Shown in pieces: positions 23,292 to 36,117 of a stretch of 64,000 bases of DNA (position 1 is its first letter; each line of letters begins with the position of its first letter). The stretch is from contig OW285190.1 in NCBI GenBank assembly GCA_935421135.1, positions 13,774,501 to 13,838,500 on the forward strand. Reading direction: 5' to 3'. Both the position numbers and the translations under genes were made by a program. This DNA is from Bugulina stolonifera (lineage: Eukaryota; Bryozoa; Gymnolaemata; Cheilostomatida; Bugulidae). The notes beneath the pieces are model-generated. The model made no database searches and was not told the DNA's origin. It worked only from the letters and a program-made list of their open reading frames with translations.

Positions 23292-26200
23292 CTAACACAT
23301 GGGTAAGATGTAGGCCACTCCCGCTATGACTGAACTCACCATCCCTAAGATTATGGCTACAATCAGCATCGTACAACACTTGCCCCCAGCACCTACAATT
23401 CACATGTCACAATATTCGCAACCATCACGCGTCCATCACATTCGGGACAATTACACAGGTTTTCAGACTGTCAAATCCAGTAGTGGAGAAATTTGAAAAG
23501 CCTTCGATCCTTGTTTGTGGTTGGGGTTTATACTGTCAACCAAAAATATATATATAGAAGACAACTTCTCCTGCTTCAGTTTTGGTGAAGAAGAAATTTT
23601 TCTCCCTCGATCCCCACCTAACTCGATTCCAGAAACAATGAATTGTTTAACTTTTATTACTCTAAAGCCTAAATAGTAAACATCCAGATTTTGTCATTAA
23701 AACAGCATCTTTTACAAAATTCCAATGGGGTAACAATCTTATTACCAACATTTATGTAGGTAGGCTACTGTACTGATCATTGTGGATGTGGACACTATAT
23801 AATGCAGTAATATTTTATATAAATAGTGGAGTTTATAGAGTTATCTTCTCTTTGTAACTCTATGGTGGAGTTGAGTGCCAAAGTGAAGACATTATTTAGT
23901 TAGCCAGAGTTCTGCACAAAACCTAAAGGTGCGGGCTTCATTTTTAAGTAACCCAATTGCCTAAACCACAAACAAGGATCAAAGGGCGACAGAATTTCTC
24001 CACTGACGCACCTAACAGAACAGTAAGTCATTTTAATGTACGTACATACATATATTATGTTATAGCCTACCTGCAGACTGACAGCAAGCAAAGCAGGATC
24101 CCTCCTCAACATCTCCAATACTAGACTGGCATGAAGCGGCGCATGACCCTCCTCTCACTCCACAACAAGTGAATCCACAGATACCTGGAGTATGTAGATA
24201 ATTCAATACACAATATTATACATGATAATATGTGCAGCAAAGCATACAATGTAGGCATGGGCACTAATAAGCTATTGATCATAATAAGAAGTTGTCCTCT
24301 CCCAATTTCTCTTCCTCTTCTTTTTTTCTCCCAGGGTATGACACACTTTTCTCAACTTTTGCTAGCCAAATATTTTTTGTGTAAATCTATGGGCAAAGTC
24401 ATCAGCAATAGTTTGACACAAGTTTCAGGTCTCAAATCGCCCTAATACCAGAGATATGACCGTTTGAAAAACAGGTTTCGACTACAAGCTCTTTGGCGTT
24501 TTTCATTGTGCCGGTCATGTAGACAACAGGTAGACTTGACTAAAATTGATTACGGTTTCTCGGCCTAGTATAATTCGGACTCTGGTTGGTCATATATGCT
24601 GACCTAGAAATGGAAGTTCGCCGCATAGAGGTAGGATAGAGCCAGTACTATATAGAAAGCCAGTGAAGCGGTAAGGACCCACTTTTTTGCTTTAGACAAA
24701 GTTCCGGTTTGCACTTTTTCATGTGAATGTAATTAGTTATGCCAAAGTTTTGTGCAGTAATAACTCATTCAGGACTTGTGACAAGTCATTTCACACGTAA
24801 GCTATTACTTTACAGTTTAAAATTTGTTAGCTGATGCTATAGTTTGCCATCTCCTGACGTCCCAAAGGTATATTTTTTGAAATAATAATAATTACATTAC
24901 TACGAACTACTACCACCACTCCTGTTATTGCAACTAATAAATAATAATTATAATAATTAATTTGTGGTACTATTGGTAGTATGCACAGCATGTTGTTAAG
25001 CTGGTTTAAATTTTTTTCGGTCTCGGATTAGAATAACTAGCCTGGGAGACTCAAAACTTTTCTTAGTATTCTGGCCGGCCCTAAAGGTTTTCTGTTATTA
25101 ATTTTAAATTTATAATTATTAATCATAATAATAATTATTATTATACTATATATTATAATATATAATATTATAATCATAATAATAATATTATATATTATAA
25201 TATATTATATTATTGTTATAACTATTATTTGTTATAATTGTTATTAACCAATTTTATAAAAAAAAAATGGAAAATGAAATGACAATAGCGTTGTTCACAT
25301 TATTATTAGGCTATTGTTATTTTTTATAGTATTTGTAGTAGTGGTAGATGTAATTGCTAGCTAGTGATGATCTAAATAGAGAGGTTGGAATTATTAAACT
25401 ACTATCACTACCAACTACCAAAACAACCAGTAATAGTGGGGAAAAATTTTAATAGTAGTTGACAAAAGGACTTGTGAAACTTTCAGGCATGCACTTGTTT
25501 TTATTTGGTTATAAAAAACAAGACATGATACGTTAACATCATAAATCATGCTGATAATATTATAGATATTCATTCTTATTGTTCATTATCAAGAATATGT
25601 TTAGCGTCATTCTGTGATTCTCATGTTATGCGCTGTTGTAAATAAATTTATAGGCCCTATATACATTGCCACATTAATTATTTTATTATTGTATTATAAT
25701 GTGTGCTGATGTATGATAGGCCTATTACGTTGAAATAATTGTGTAATAATATTATTAACGCTTTTCCTGTTCATATTTCAAAGGTTATTTTATGCAACTC
25801 TAAACTCTTGGATAAATGAGTCAGAGCATTGAGACGTCTAGATTTCACACCAACCATTTATACTCAAGATTGTGCTCCGATCACTTCGAGCTAGAGAGCT
25901 TCATAACGTTCGTTGGAAGCTAGAAGTGTCTCAAGCAAGGTTTTATGCTTTCTGTATTTGGACTTTCCTAGCCATTTGCAGGTAAAGCACCAGGTTTAGA
26001 TCCTAGTTTTGTTTGGGATTCTAGTTTTTTCACTAATTAATTGTATGTTTGTTTCCCTTTCCGAACCAAATATTGAATGTTTGAACCCCAATATTCAAGT
26101 GCAATGATGTTGACAGGGTTGTTGACAAAGTAGGCTGTGTAGCTTGTGGCTACAATCACCAATATTTTTGTACAAACTTCAATACGCTATAAATATCTAA

Positions 26201-29200
26201 TCCTTTGTAGTTTTAGTCCAAGAAAAAAGGCAGACGGGTGCTCAAACTGGGTAAAGGGACATTTAGAAATAGACAGTTCGAAACAGGACTTTTCACAGCT
26301 GGACAGTTAGAAACAGGACAGTTTGAAACTGTGTAGATTACATTTAGAAGAACAAAACTTGCAGAAAGTTCATTTTAACTTATTAAATTAATAAAAAAAT
26401 ATTAAAAATTAGTTAAAGTCTGGTGGTTTGGGCTTAGACATTTCGAACTGTCCAGTGCTGAACTGTCCACTTTCGAAACGTCATTTTCAAATAGCCGCAC
26501 AGTCCTCAAACTGACAGTCCAGCAGATGTCCAGTATAGTACTGTCACTTAACCCTAAAGATTCAGTAGCAGATGTCAGCGTGAATGTAGATTATTCATAT
26601 GGTAGTAATCTAGGTTGGTATTGGAATTGACGTCTCTTTTTATAGCATTTTATCTTGGAAGATAATAATTTCAGTGTTACCATAATATTTGATGAAATAG
26701 GCTATATCATCCACACGCACGTGTCCATGTAATATATATGTACAAAGGTACAATGTATAAACATACCTATATACATGTATGTTATCATAATATATATAAA
26801 TATAATATGTATATGACATTCAGTGTAAAGGTGCGTTGCGTGGGAGTTTCTTAAGTTCTCAATAATTTTTGATATTTTATTGCTACAGATCAGATGCTAC
26901 TTATTTTGTTACTTTCAGAGTTTCTCAAGACTTTGTTTAGCAGGATTCATAGAATGGGAGAGCATAACAACAACCCAACTGCTACAGGCTTTAGGGCAGA
27001 TCCAAGAAAGCTGTTGATGAAGTGGTCAGTGTCCACTTTAAATGTAGCCAATTCAGCTGACTGTGACTCCAGCTCTGGTTTATTTTCTTTATGGTGGTGC
27101 AAGTGAAAAGCTCCAATGCCTTCTGTTTAACATCACTACAAACTTGTAACACTCACCCACTGAATATTCTTGGCTATTTCAGGAAAAATTGCAAGAACTC
27201 TACACGGCAGTTTCTGGGGAAGTGTGCAGGTGGCTTTGGCGATCATTTGTATGTCGTAGGATGATGAAGGCCAAAAACAGAGGTGGCCTCACTTATGCTA
27301 CTGATTTAGTAAAGCAGATTGTGGTTTGATGTGAGCAGGTGTTTACACGGTGTATTTCGATTCTCGACTGATGAATAGACATTTGAAACATTGAACTTTT
27401 GCTTCATTTCAATATCTGGAACATAATTTTACAATAAGTGTATCATAAATTTTTCATTTTTTTTTGTTATTTAGTTCCTTTATTGCTATGTCTATAACAT
27501 TTTTTGCTAGCTTTCAATCTTGTTTGCATATATATACATTTGTCTGGTTATGATAGTCATATGATTTACCATCCACAATTCTGCACTGCAGATGATAAAA
27601 CAAAAATACAATACAGTGCAATAATAGATATAATGCATATGTAGTTGACTTCTCATTAATTTCAATTATATCAGAAGTTGTATTTTTAATGTATCATGGA
27701 TAGTTCTTAACTTGCAGAGTACTGATAGCCACAAAATATGTGATTTTGTTGAGCAAACGTTATCGATTTCGTATTGTTACAATGGATTTAATAGCAAACC
27801 GGAACTGCGTCTAAAGCAAAGAAGTGGGTCCAGACCGGCTTCACGACCGTAATAGTAATAGCGGTCGAGTACTGGCTCTATCCTACCTCTATGGTTCGCC
27901 GTACTGTGTAATTTTGCTATGTAACTTGCAATAAGCCTGTGAGCTTTATCAAAGAAAGGACCACGTAATAGAACAACGATGAAACCACGTATTACTGATC
28001 TTTACGACTTTATCCAAGGCTACACCCAGACAACAACAACCAGCGCAAACAGAAAAATTTGCAACTTAGTTTTAGTTTACAACTAAACCAGTATCGAAGC
28101 CGTTTCACAATAAACGGCTCTGAATGAAACAAATATTGTGGCAATAATTAATTATTCTCTACCAATGGGTTGTTAGCACCATTTTGTATTTCTCAAAGAC
28201 TTCTTGCAATCAAAGGTTAGGTCTGACACAACTCATTTCGAGTGCACTGACCGAGTGCTTTTCATTTTTTATCTGATTCAGTGATTGATTTTTGTTTTAT
28301 CATTTGAAACTAAACTAAAACTTTTACTTGAATCAATACAGTTCAGTACAGTACGAGTCTTATCGTGAACCAGCAAACTCTCTTTGCCTCAAACATCACG
28401 ACAATTAATATATAAAAAATAAAAAAAATAGTTATATTAATATTTATAAATAATAAAATAGTTTGTTTAGTATGTATATCATATGATAAATAATTATTAA
28501 CTAAACTTAATATATGTGTTTGCAATAGCGATATAATGATAATATTAATTGAATAATTAATACAGATATATTTTATTAAGTTAAATTCCATGTGGCATTT
28601 ATATTTATTTTTAATTTTATATAGCAATAGTTCACAGTGCAATTTTTATTGTATAGTATCATCATTTAGTTTTTCAAATTCTGTAAATTTACAATACACT
28701 TACAGCACTTATACTTGTACTAATGCTTATTTATGCTAATGAAAGCAATTGCACACCAACCTACATTAAAATTTATTACTACAATTGCAATTTAACAATA
28801 ATATATTAATTATTAAAACTATACTCTACTTTATTAACATTATCTCCAACTAATTTACTAATAGGCCCTACTTTATTATCGCGAGATATAAGTGCCTCAC
28901 CAAGGATTAATAAATATTGTAACAATTATAATTCCCGTATTAAATGTGATGAATAGTGAAACAAGACGCATTTTTATTTAGATTTGTTCCTTATATTTCA
29001 ATGCTCATCCGGGCATCATCTTCAGAGGATAATTATCCTCTGATGTTGATCCTCGGATGAGCGTTAAAATACAAGGAACAAATCAAAATAAAAATGCGAC
29101 TTGTTTTACTGTTCATAATAAAAATATTAGCTCACACTAGCATTTTCCAACAAATGTGATGAATAATAAACGTGAATGATATGATATAAGTCTACATTAT

Positions 29201-32200
29201 AGAATATATGATATAACATTTTATCTAGTAAAGTAGGCTCTATATGGTGACTCTATGATAAACCTAAAGGATATTAACAAAAATAAAATTTATGATTAAA
29301 ATTTATTTAGTAGAGCCTATATGGTGAATCTATGATCAACCAAGATGGTTATTATAAACCTGTGACTGATTAATAATTAGTTATGGTTTATTTCATATTT
29401 AGGTCAATTGTATAGTATTAAAAATATATAGATATAACATAATTTATAAAATACATATGATAAAATTGGGTTTTGTAATATAAGATGCCGTTATTTATAT
29501 TAACCTAGACAGGTATAGGGATGCTCTTTATAAATTTATAACAGCACTTATAACATGTTCATCATTTACTAGTAATCATAACTGTTATGCTATTCAAGGT
29601 TTATAGAGTTACTTTTAGGCCTACATGTATCAACATTTCAGCTATTTTATTATCAATATCATTAGGAGTGTATCATGCCTAAGCTGGTATTTCTGAGACC
29701 ATGTTATGATATGAATATAGATTCGCCGCCTATCGTTGTAGCTAGTGCATATTATTTGTAATATAGTGATTTTACATTTTGTTTTTAAGGACAGGAAACT
29801 CTCGTACACAATAGGAAACATCACAATAAGAACATTATTGCCTACTCTTCTACAGGGGCAAGCTGCTGCTTATTGCAAGATGATGGCATTCCAGCATGGA
29901 TTATCCATAATGCATTTGGTCTTTGTGATGAGAGGTAGGCAGTAACTTCAGACTATATAAACTATGCAAGGCCTGTTGCTATTAGAACATTTGAAGCAGA
30001 TGTATAGAAAATGGTCATAAATGTCCACAATGCAAGCTATATTTTATCAAATTTGGTCAAATTCTTCTTTATTTGGTACTTATATCGCCAGGCCACTGTT
30101 TGGGTAGCATTCTTAGCCCACCAATCAATGCACAGGTGATGGCAGAACTTTTGAGACTCCTATGTTGTGTAAACTACTAAGCATCCATAAATGAATGGTA
30201 GCCTATATATATATATATTTGTTGCCATCAACACTTGGCTGTCAATCCATATTTTTCAGGTCAATTTGCAGCCACAAATTTGATATGTAGCTTTCTGTAA
30301 TTTTAGATTGACAGGTTATGGTGTCATCATTATAGATGAGCTTGGCATGTCCTCAAGCCTCCATCATGTAACAGCTCAAAAGTCACTCCGCCACTAGTTG
30401 GTGTCTACTCTCACCTGGTTGATTCTACAAGAACGCATATACCGTAAACCCATTGCAAGAAGTACATGTAGATAGTGTGATGATGCTAGCATCTATCTAG
30501 TTTGAATTGCATTTTGTTACCTTGGGTTCGGCTACGGCAATAACATGCTGTACATGAACTATTCAAGATAAAACTTATTGATGTTGGTGTGTGTCTGCTG
30601 ACCTTTAGCATCTTTATCTGTATGTTAGGATCGACAAAAGTATTAATGTTTTTATATTTCTTAGGTTTACTTAGCATAGATTTTCTGGGAGGTTACAATT
30701 TATTTTTCCATGCCTGAAATAGTTTAAAATGTCCAAGTATATTTTGAAACTACTGTTTTTATGCAAGGAGTTTGTCTTTTGTGAGTAGTCAGAGACTTAC
30801 TTGCTTGTGTTTTCTTATTCAAAATTATACTTGTAGTTTTATCCTGGTACTTGCTTGTATTACTACTTGCTAAAATTATTATAACAGCTGTGAGAATCTG
30901 GATATTGCTGGCCAGACACCCACCTAGGCTGTCATTAAACCCACAGCTAAGCCGAGTGCTACAGAGAATTGGCTAATATTATACATGATATACAGCTGTG
31001 CAACATTTGTAGTCATAGTTTGTGAATATTACTGTACTTGTATCTGGTGATTTGTGTTCTACATCATATAAAAAAGGGTAAATGTTAAGACTCCTACTAT
31101 TAACATAAGCATACAGAACTGGTAATTGTTTCAGTCTTATAAATTGAAATTGTGTAGTTCCAACAGCAGCCAAGTTGCCTTTTTAATATTCATCTCTGCT
31201 AAAATACATGTAGATATTTGATATACCCAATAATGTATACATTGGATTTAGCTTTTTACACAATCATGTAACTAACTGTCGTCACTATACTAGTACATCT
31301 AGTCGGGCTCTACCTACAGGTGTAGCAGAATAATACCATATTTCACAGCTGTTTCCAATATGCAATGAACTGGTTTCAAATATTCCTCCATGTAGCTTAG
31401 GTTGTACAGTGTCTATTAATACTGGAAGACCTATGTACAAGTCGTAGCTGGTAGTCCAGTACTAGAGTTATTTTTAGAAATGTGTCATTCTGTGAGACTG
31501 TTTGCAGTGAAAACTCCATTACTAACTGTACAAGCTGCCTAGTTCTTTCTCTCTACCAAATTTATTATTATTACCTGGAACATCTTTGAATGACCAATGT
31601 ATAATATTCTAGCAATGCATTTATTTTGAAAATGCAGATACATGTATATAGCTTACACATAAGGTTACATGAACAACTAGCCATTAATATGAAAATCATA
31701 AACACTATTTATACATGTACAATGATCTACGTTTATACGTACATACATGCCTTAATGAAACCATTTAATGCAGATATAATGTGTAAATTCATAGGTTGTC
31801 CACTAAGCATAGGATAAAAGGCTGCATTGGTGACTGAACATTGGCACAAATGCTAGTACACTGACACTATTAAAAAATCCTGACAACTAAACATGTCACA
31901 GATGAAGATATCAAAGATTCAATCCCTGAGGTTAATGAACATCACCATAATTGAAGAACAGTCTTCCTTTATCTTTACACAGCTATTTTCTAAACAGGAG
32001 TTCGAAAATGGGGTGTGTTGGATCGTCTAATGTGATGGCTTATTTACCAGCTGCTCATTTGCCATGTCCCAACTGCCGTTTTCAAACAGTAGCCACACAG
32101 TTCTGGCTGAGAGTTGACCTTTGTGGATATCTGTTACCAACATCTGCTGCATGCATTGTTGCAGTAACTCCGCATAGAATCTACAGTGGGTAGTCAGTCA

Positions 32201-34648
32201 AACGTTGGTACCATTTCAACCTCTATAGATTAAGGCACTACAATGAAAATATTCGCTGTGATTAGTATGATAACATGCAGAGTCCGAAACTGCTAACTGG
32301 GTGAACTTTAAAATATGTCATGGGATAACAGAAGTGACAAGCATAAATCGAGTTATTTCCTTTGGGTAGTCATGAGATGGTTGCTAAAATTAACAAAGTC
32401 CTGTGTGAAATGGCAACAGTTGAAGAGAAGCCACTATCGAACTATAAGTAAAAATAAATTTTATCATAATTACTTCCTATTAGACGCAAAGTTTCAACAC
32501 ATCATACATTGCATGAAATGCATAGTAGATATTATAGTCAACTGTAACTTGAGAGCCGAGAAATGGAAATTTTGGTGAATTGAGTAGTTTTTGATGCCAA
32601 ATAGTTCATGGCAGTAGAGGTACAGCTCCTTGGACAATTGGCAGCTGACTCCGTGATGCACATGGTATTTGCACAGGGAGTGATACCAATGTTTGTGTGT
32701 ACTTCTCCGTACTAAAAATTTGAGACTTAAAACGACTCAAACTTTCCCAAGTTTTGACATTTTCCATTGCTACATGAAGAAGCTAAGGAATACTCTGAAC
32801 GTAAGTTAGGGTATGCTCCACTGACTAGAAGAATTATAGGCCTAATACCTGAGTGGATACAACAAGAAATTAAATCTAAAGAACCATTACCACATTGCAT
32901 GAATTAGTTGAAGAGAAATACATGCTGATGAATGAATCCAACTTGTTTATCATGAGAACATGATTTAGCTTATTTGCGCTTGGCAGGTTGAGTTTGAAGA
33001 ATTCAATTATTTTCATATGGTTTAGATTATTAACCTGATCAACGGCTTTAAGCCAAAATATTAAAATTAGACAAAAAAATTAAATATAGATTCTAACAAA
33101 ACAATAATTTATGCATGACCTAGTTATTAATAAATATCATTATTAATTATGATTATATAATAATATTATAATTATTTTATTTATATAATATTTAATTATA
33201 ATAAATGTTAATATAAATCTCATATTATATTATATTTATATTATATTATCATTTAATATAATATGGCAATAATGAATAAGTAGTATTAAATATATATTTT
33301 ATTATTATATATATATTAAATGTACATACGTTATAGATCTGTACCACCACGATCCATCATCCATCCATCTCCTACTGCATCACCGAAATCCTTGATCTAG
33401 ATGTTCATTGTCTGTGATTGATTGTCATTGTGATTGTTTGTTGAACACTACACTGAACAGGTATGCCAGTTTTACAGACAGAAGAGTACTTGAGCAGAAC
33501 AGATCAATTAAAATTGAGTTGAGTGATTGCAATGAAGCACGTTGTTGGCATGTTACAGCCTATAGTAGATAGTTCAATAGATTTTGCACTCTGCATTTCA
33601 TTGCAACGGGACGTAAAGTTACTCAGGAAATTTAAATTCCTTCTATTTGAGCAAGGTTTTAACAACAAGAAAATGGGTCACAACTTGCAACCAATTGGTG
33701 ATCACTTCACAAACCAAGTCGGCGTTATCGATAGGAGTTGTCCCCTCTTTTCATAATAGTCCGGGAAGTTACAAATTTTATTGAGTTGTCTACATGACCG
33801 GCACAATGAAAAACGCCAAAGAGCTTGTAGTCGAAACCTGTTTTTCAAACGGTCATATCTCTGGTATTAGGGCGATTTGAGACCTGAAACTTGTGTCAAA
33901 CTATTGCTGATGACTTTGCCCATAGATTTACACAAAAAATATTTGGCTAGCAAAAGTTGAGAAAAGTGTGTCATACCCTGGGAGAAAAAAAGAAGAGGAA
34001 GAGAAATTGGGAGAGGACAACTTCTTATTATGATCAATAGCTTATTAGTGCCCATGAATGTAGGCCTACACTAACATTGGGCTACATGTACATAATATTG
34101 CATGTATACTTTACACCAATAGGCTAGAATAGCCTACATATAATGTACCCTTTAGATACAAATTTAGCCACTTGGTTCCAAATTGGTTCCAAAGACACCA
34201 GAGTATTTACATGACTATAGACTGTACTACAAATATATATATATATGTGTAGTAGAGTATTTATGGTAAACCTGTGTTTTGTGTGTGCTATATTGCATAA
34301 TGCATATAGGACATGTACACTACACACATCTACACAGATGTATATGTAGCACACACACATTCATGGTTGTAGCTTATTTTGCTACCCTGGATACACTCGG
34401 CACACTACAGGTAGTTTGTACTTACATATTAGCAGCGGAAGAAAAACGAACACAAAAACAAATGATGCTGCAAAGCAAATGCCGATTATTATTCCCGCAG
34501 TCTTGCTAACAAAGCCTAGATCACATTTAGGCTGACTTGTGGTTGCAGGGTTGGAAGTAGTGCTATTCCCTTCATGGTCGTGTACTATCTGAGAGCTAAC
34601 ATAAACCATAGCCAAAGTTAGTAAAGTCATCTCTCTCCAGCCAACCAT
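23292..34648 (-). CDS. Small Cys-rich protein with signal peptide and two membrane segments
   Basis: Exons: 34426-34648 (ATG at 34648), 24071-24184 and 23292-23392 (stop at 23292). Donors are GTAAGT and GTAGGC, acceptors CTCCAG and TTGTAG, and both junctions are phase 1. The result is 145 residues. A signal peptide is followed by a short Ser/Thr stretch with a possible N-glycosylation site (NST), then a membrane segment at about 51-75 (AGIIIGICFAASFVFVFVFL). A Cys-rich loop at about 75-115 contains ICGFTCCGVRGGSC, CQSS and FACCQ. A second membrane segment at about 117-140 includes MLIVAIILGM. I do not recognise the family. The first intron is 10.2 kb because a transposon nest (24256-34056) sits in it. 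Joining exon 1 to exons 2-3 is inference from phase, from the Cys codon made across the junction, and from the shared orientation; without it exon 1 alone would be a 75-residue start with no end. Confidence 0.68.
24248..24255. repeat. Left 8-bp target duplication AATGTAGG of the outer element
   Basis: AATGTAGG directly precedes the element end CATGGGCACT at 24256 and recurs at 34057-34064 directly after the other end. Confidence 0.9.
25800..27106 (+). pseudogene. Remnants of a THAP9/P-type transposase
   Basis: A THAP zinc-finger tail, SRLCSDHFELESF, is read at about 25862-25903, then stops follow. A miniature element interrupts at about 26256-26500. The last recognisable part is in 26894-27106: FLKTLFSRIHRMGEHNNNPT followed by RADPRKLLMKW, similar to the C-terminal part of THAP9/P transposases. 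The first THAP cysteine pair is incomplete (CAVITHSG in place of C-x2-4-C). No intact frame remains, so the element is not autonomous. Confidence 0.7.
26256..26500. mobile_element. Miniature inverted-repeat element (family A, copy 2)
   Basis: It begins GGGACATTTAGAAATAGACA, has internal repeats of CAGTTCGAAAC and GACAGTTTGAAACTGTGTAG, and ends with GAACTGTCC...TTTCGAAACGTCATTTTC in inverted orientation. It shares its interior with the copy at 20437 and sits inside the inner THAP element. Confidence 0.75.
28949..29116. repeat. 168-bp near-perfect palindrome
   Basis: The left arm begins ATGAATAGTGAAACAAGACG and the right arm ends CGACTTGTTTTACTGTTCAT, its imperfect complement. The centre contains GAGGATAATTATCCTC. 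The arms match over about 75 bp, as in a foldback or miniature element. It lies inside the outer 9.8-kb transposon. Confidence 0.85.
33785..34056. repeat. Right terminal inverted repeat of the outer element
   Basis: Inverted copy of 24256-24527. The same 62-residue chance reading frame appears in both copies on opposite strands, which shows how well the repeats agree. The target duplication AATGTAGG follows at 34057-34064. Confidence 0.92.
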
Positions 34649-36117
34649 CTTTTCTATAAGAAAACATAATTATTACTGCATAAAATACAAGATGCATGTA
34701 CCTGTTAACCAGGTTGGTGACTGTATGCTGCACATGGGTATGAATGGAACATGAATATCTGTATTAAATTTAAAATTAATGTAACTTACATGAGTGATGA
34801 CTTCCTTTAGTTCTTGTATCACACTCCCCAGTTAACTACTACAATGTATGTATATTGAGTTTGCTGCTAACTGTACTTATTTCAATTATCAAACTCAACT
34901 AGTAATTACTAATTACTACCTAAGACTAACACACAATCCAAAGTTCTGCTAGGCTATGTAGTTCACACTTCACTGTTCTGCCGACTACAGCCTTTCAAGT
35001 CTTGCTCCCTTGTAGGCAGTGGATAGGGCATAGAGGTAACTCTATGGGGTACTGGGTAGGGTACAAAATTCAACCTATAAAAGATAATTCTTGCCTCAGA
35101 TACAATTCCTCACTAAGTCACTCACATATCCCTCCACAATCATTGGTTCAATAGTGTGCACATGACCATCCTACAGTACTGCTACACTGTTAGTAGAAAG
35201 GGTCATGTCACTCATATGTAACGGTGCCAGATAATTATAGTTGTCTTCTTCTACTACGCTAATTAGACAAAATAAACGATGGTGGAGATAACTTCTTAAT
35301 ATGATCGTTAGATTTGACCAGCCCATGGACTTCCTGGGTTTGACTTTGACCTCAACAAGACACCGAGCAGCGTGATGACATCTTACAAATTACAAAACAT
35401 ATAAATTCTAGTAATTCTATTCAACTGTGTTATGGTAATGAACCTCTGCAATGCAAGTCATCAAGATCAATGCCGTGTAACTTGACATTGTGTCTGTGAA
35501 CATGCTATGCAGCAGAACATCATTCTACAGTGCTTGTAGTACACATAGTGGGAGTAGACATGCTTGGAATTACTGTACTAAATAGAATCATAGAATATAT
35601 ACATGTATGTGCATGTGTAATAGCTGACCCAGGGAGGGTTGAACAAACAAGTAGCCTTGCCAATGTTCATTAATTATTCCTCCCTTAAATTAGAATAACA
35701 AAACAATATTAGATAACAAAACTATTTCAAGTAGCATATCTATTACATTTTATTATCACAGCTCATCACCTAAAATGGAAGTTTTTATTGATTGCTTGAA
35801 CTAGAACTACTGAGAACTGCATGTGCAGGAAAGAACACAGTAGTAGTTTAATTGAAAGGCAGCACTCTTTCTTTTGGTAAAATAAACCATTCAGCAGCAA
35901 GACTAGTGCCTGCAGAACTAATATTTACATTAATGTACACATTTAATTAAATTATATTTACAAAATATTGCAGTAAAAACCACTAAAATAAGTCTAATAT
36001 GCACCTGAGAGATTAAAAATTGCTACAGCGTCTGTATTAGTTCTCTAGTACCTGTTGCACATAGTCTAGCACCTAATACAATAGCCAAGCACCTGCCATG
36101 AGTAGACTAGCACCTGC
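34649..36117. other. Intergenic, no gene seen
   Basis: Promoter side of the Cys-rich gene on the left, 3' side of the sulfotransferase on the right. A GTTGTCTTCTT motif occurs at 35240. No exon was recognised. Confidence 0.5.

Larger units (their letters stand above)
24624..27893 (+). mobile_element. Inner THAP/P-element-like transposon, degenerate
   Basis: 3270 bp flanked by a perfect 8-bp duplication, GTTCGCCG (24616-24623 and 27894-27901). The terminal inverted repeats are about 100 bp and imperfect. They begin CATAGAGGTAGGATAGAGCC and end near GTTCCGGTTTGC (left to about 24713, right from about 27795). Remnants of a THAP-type transposase run left to right: a THAP-like start MPKFCAV at 24739, the THAP C-terminal half SRLCSDHFELESF at about 25862-25903, and a C-terminal block RIHRMGEHNNNPTATGFRADPRKLL in 26942-27016, which resembles P/THAP9 transposases (the displayed string mixes two short motifs, RIHRMGEHNNN and DPRKLL). 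Frames are broken by stops and shifts. Confidence 0.82.
24256..34056. mobile_element. Outer 9.8-kb DNA transposon with 272-bp terminal inverted repeats
   Basis: The ends are 24256-24527 and 33785-34056, 272 bp each and, as far as I can read them, identical in inverted orientation. They begin CATGGGCACTAATAAGC. An 8-bp duplication, AATGTAGG, flanks the element. P-superfamily elements make 8-bp duplications and Drosophila P also begins CATG; hAT elements make 8-bp duplications as well, so the superfamily is inferred. Inside are a nested THAP/P-type element (24624-27893), a 168-bp palindrome (28949-29116) and a very AT-rich right half. I found no intact transposase in 27902-33784. It lies in intron 1 of the Cys-rich membrane gene. 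Confidence 0.85.

Noticed and set aside
24230..24445. Hydrophobic 62-71 codon frame, present again on the minus strand at 33867-34055
   Set aside because: It is repeated only because it lies in the terminal inverted repeats of the outer transposon; no start context or family similarity.
30316..30350. Plus-strand piece reading YGVIIIDELGM, like a helicase Walker B motif
   Set aside because: No Walker A or other helicase motifs nearby and stops on both sides; too short to support a Helitron or PIF1 remnant.
31951..32193. 80-codon plus-strand frame with CPNC
   Set aside because: An isolated frame in the decayed right half of the outer element; a single CxxC is not enough for a call.
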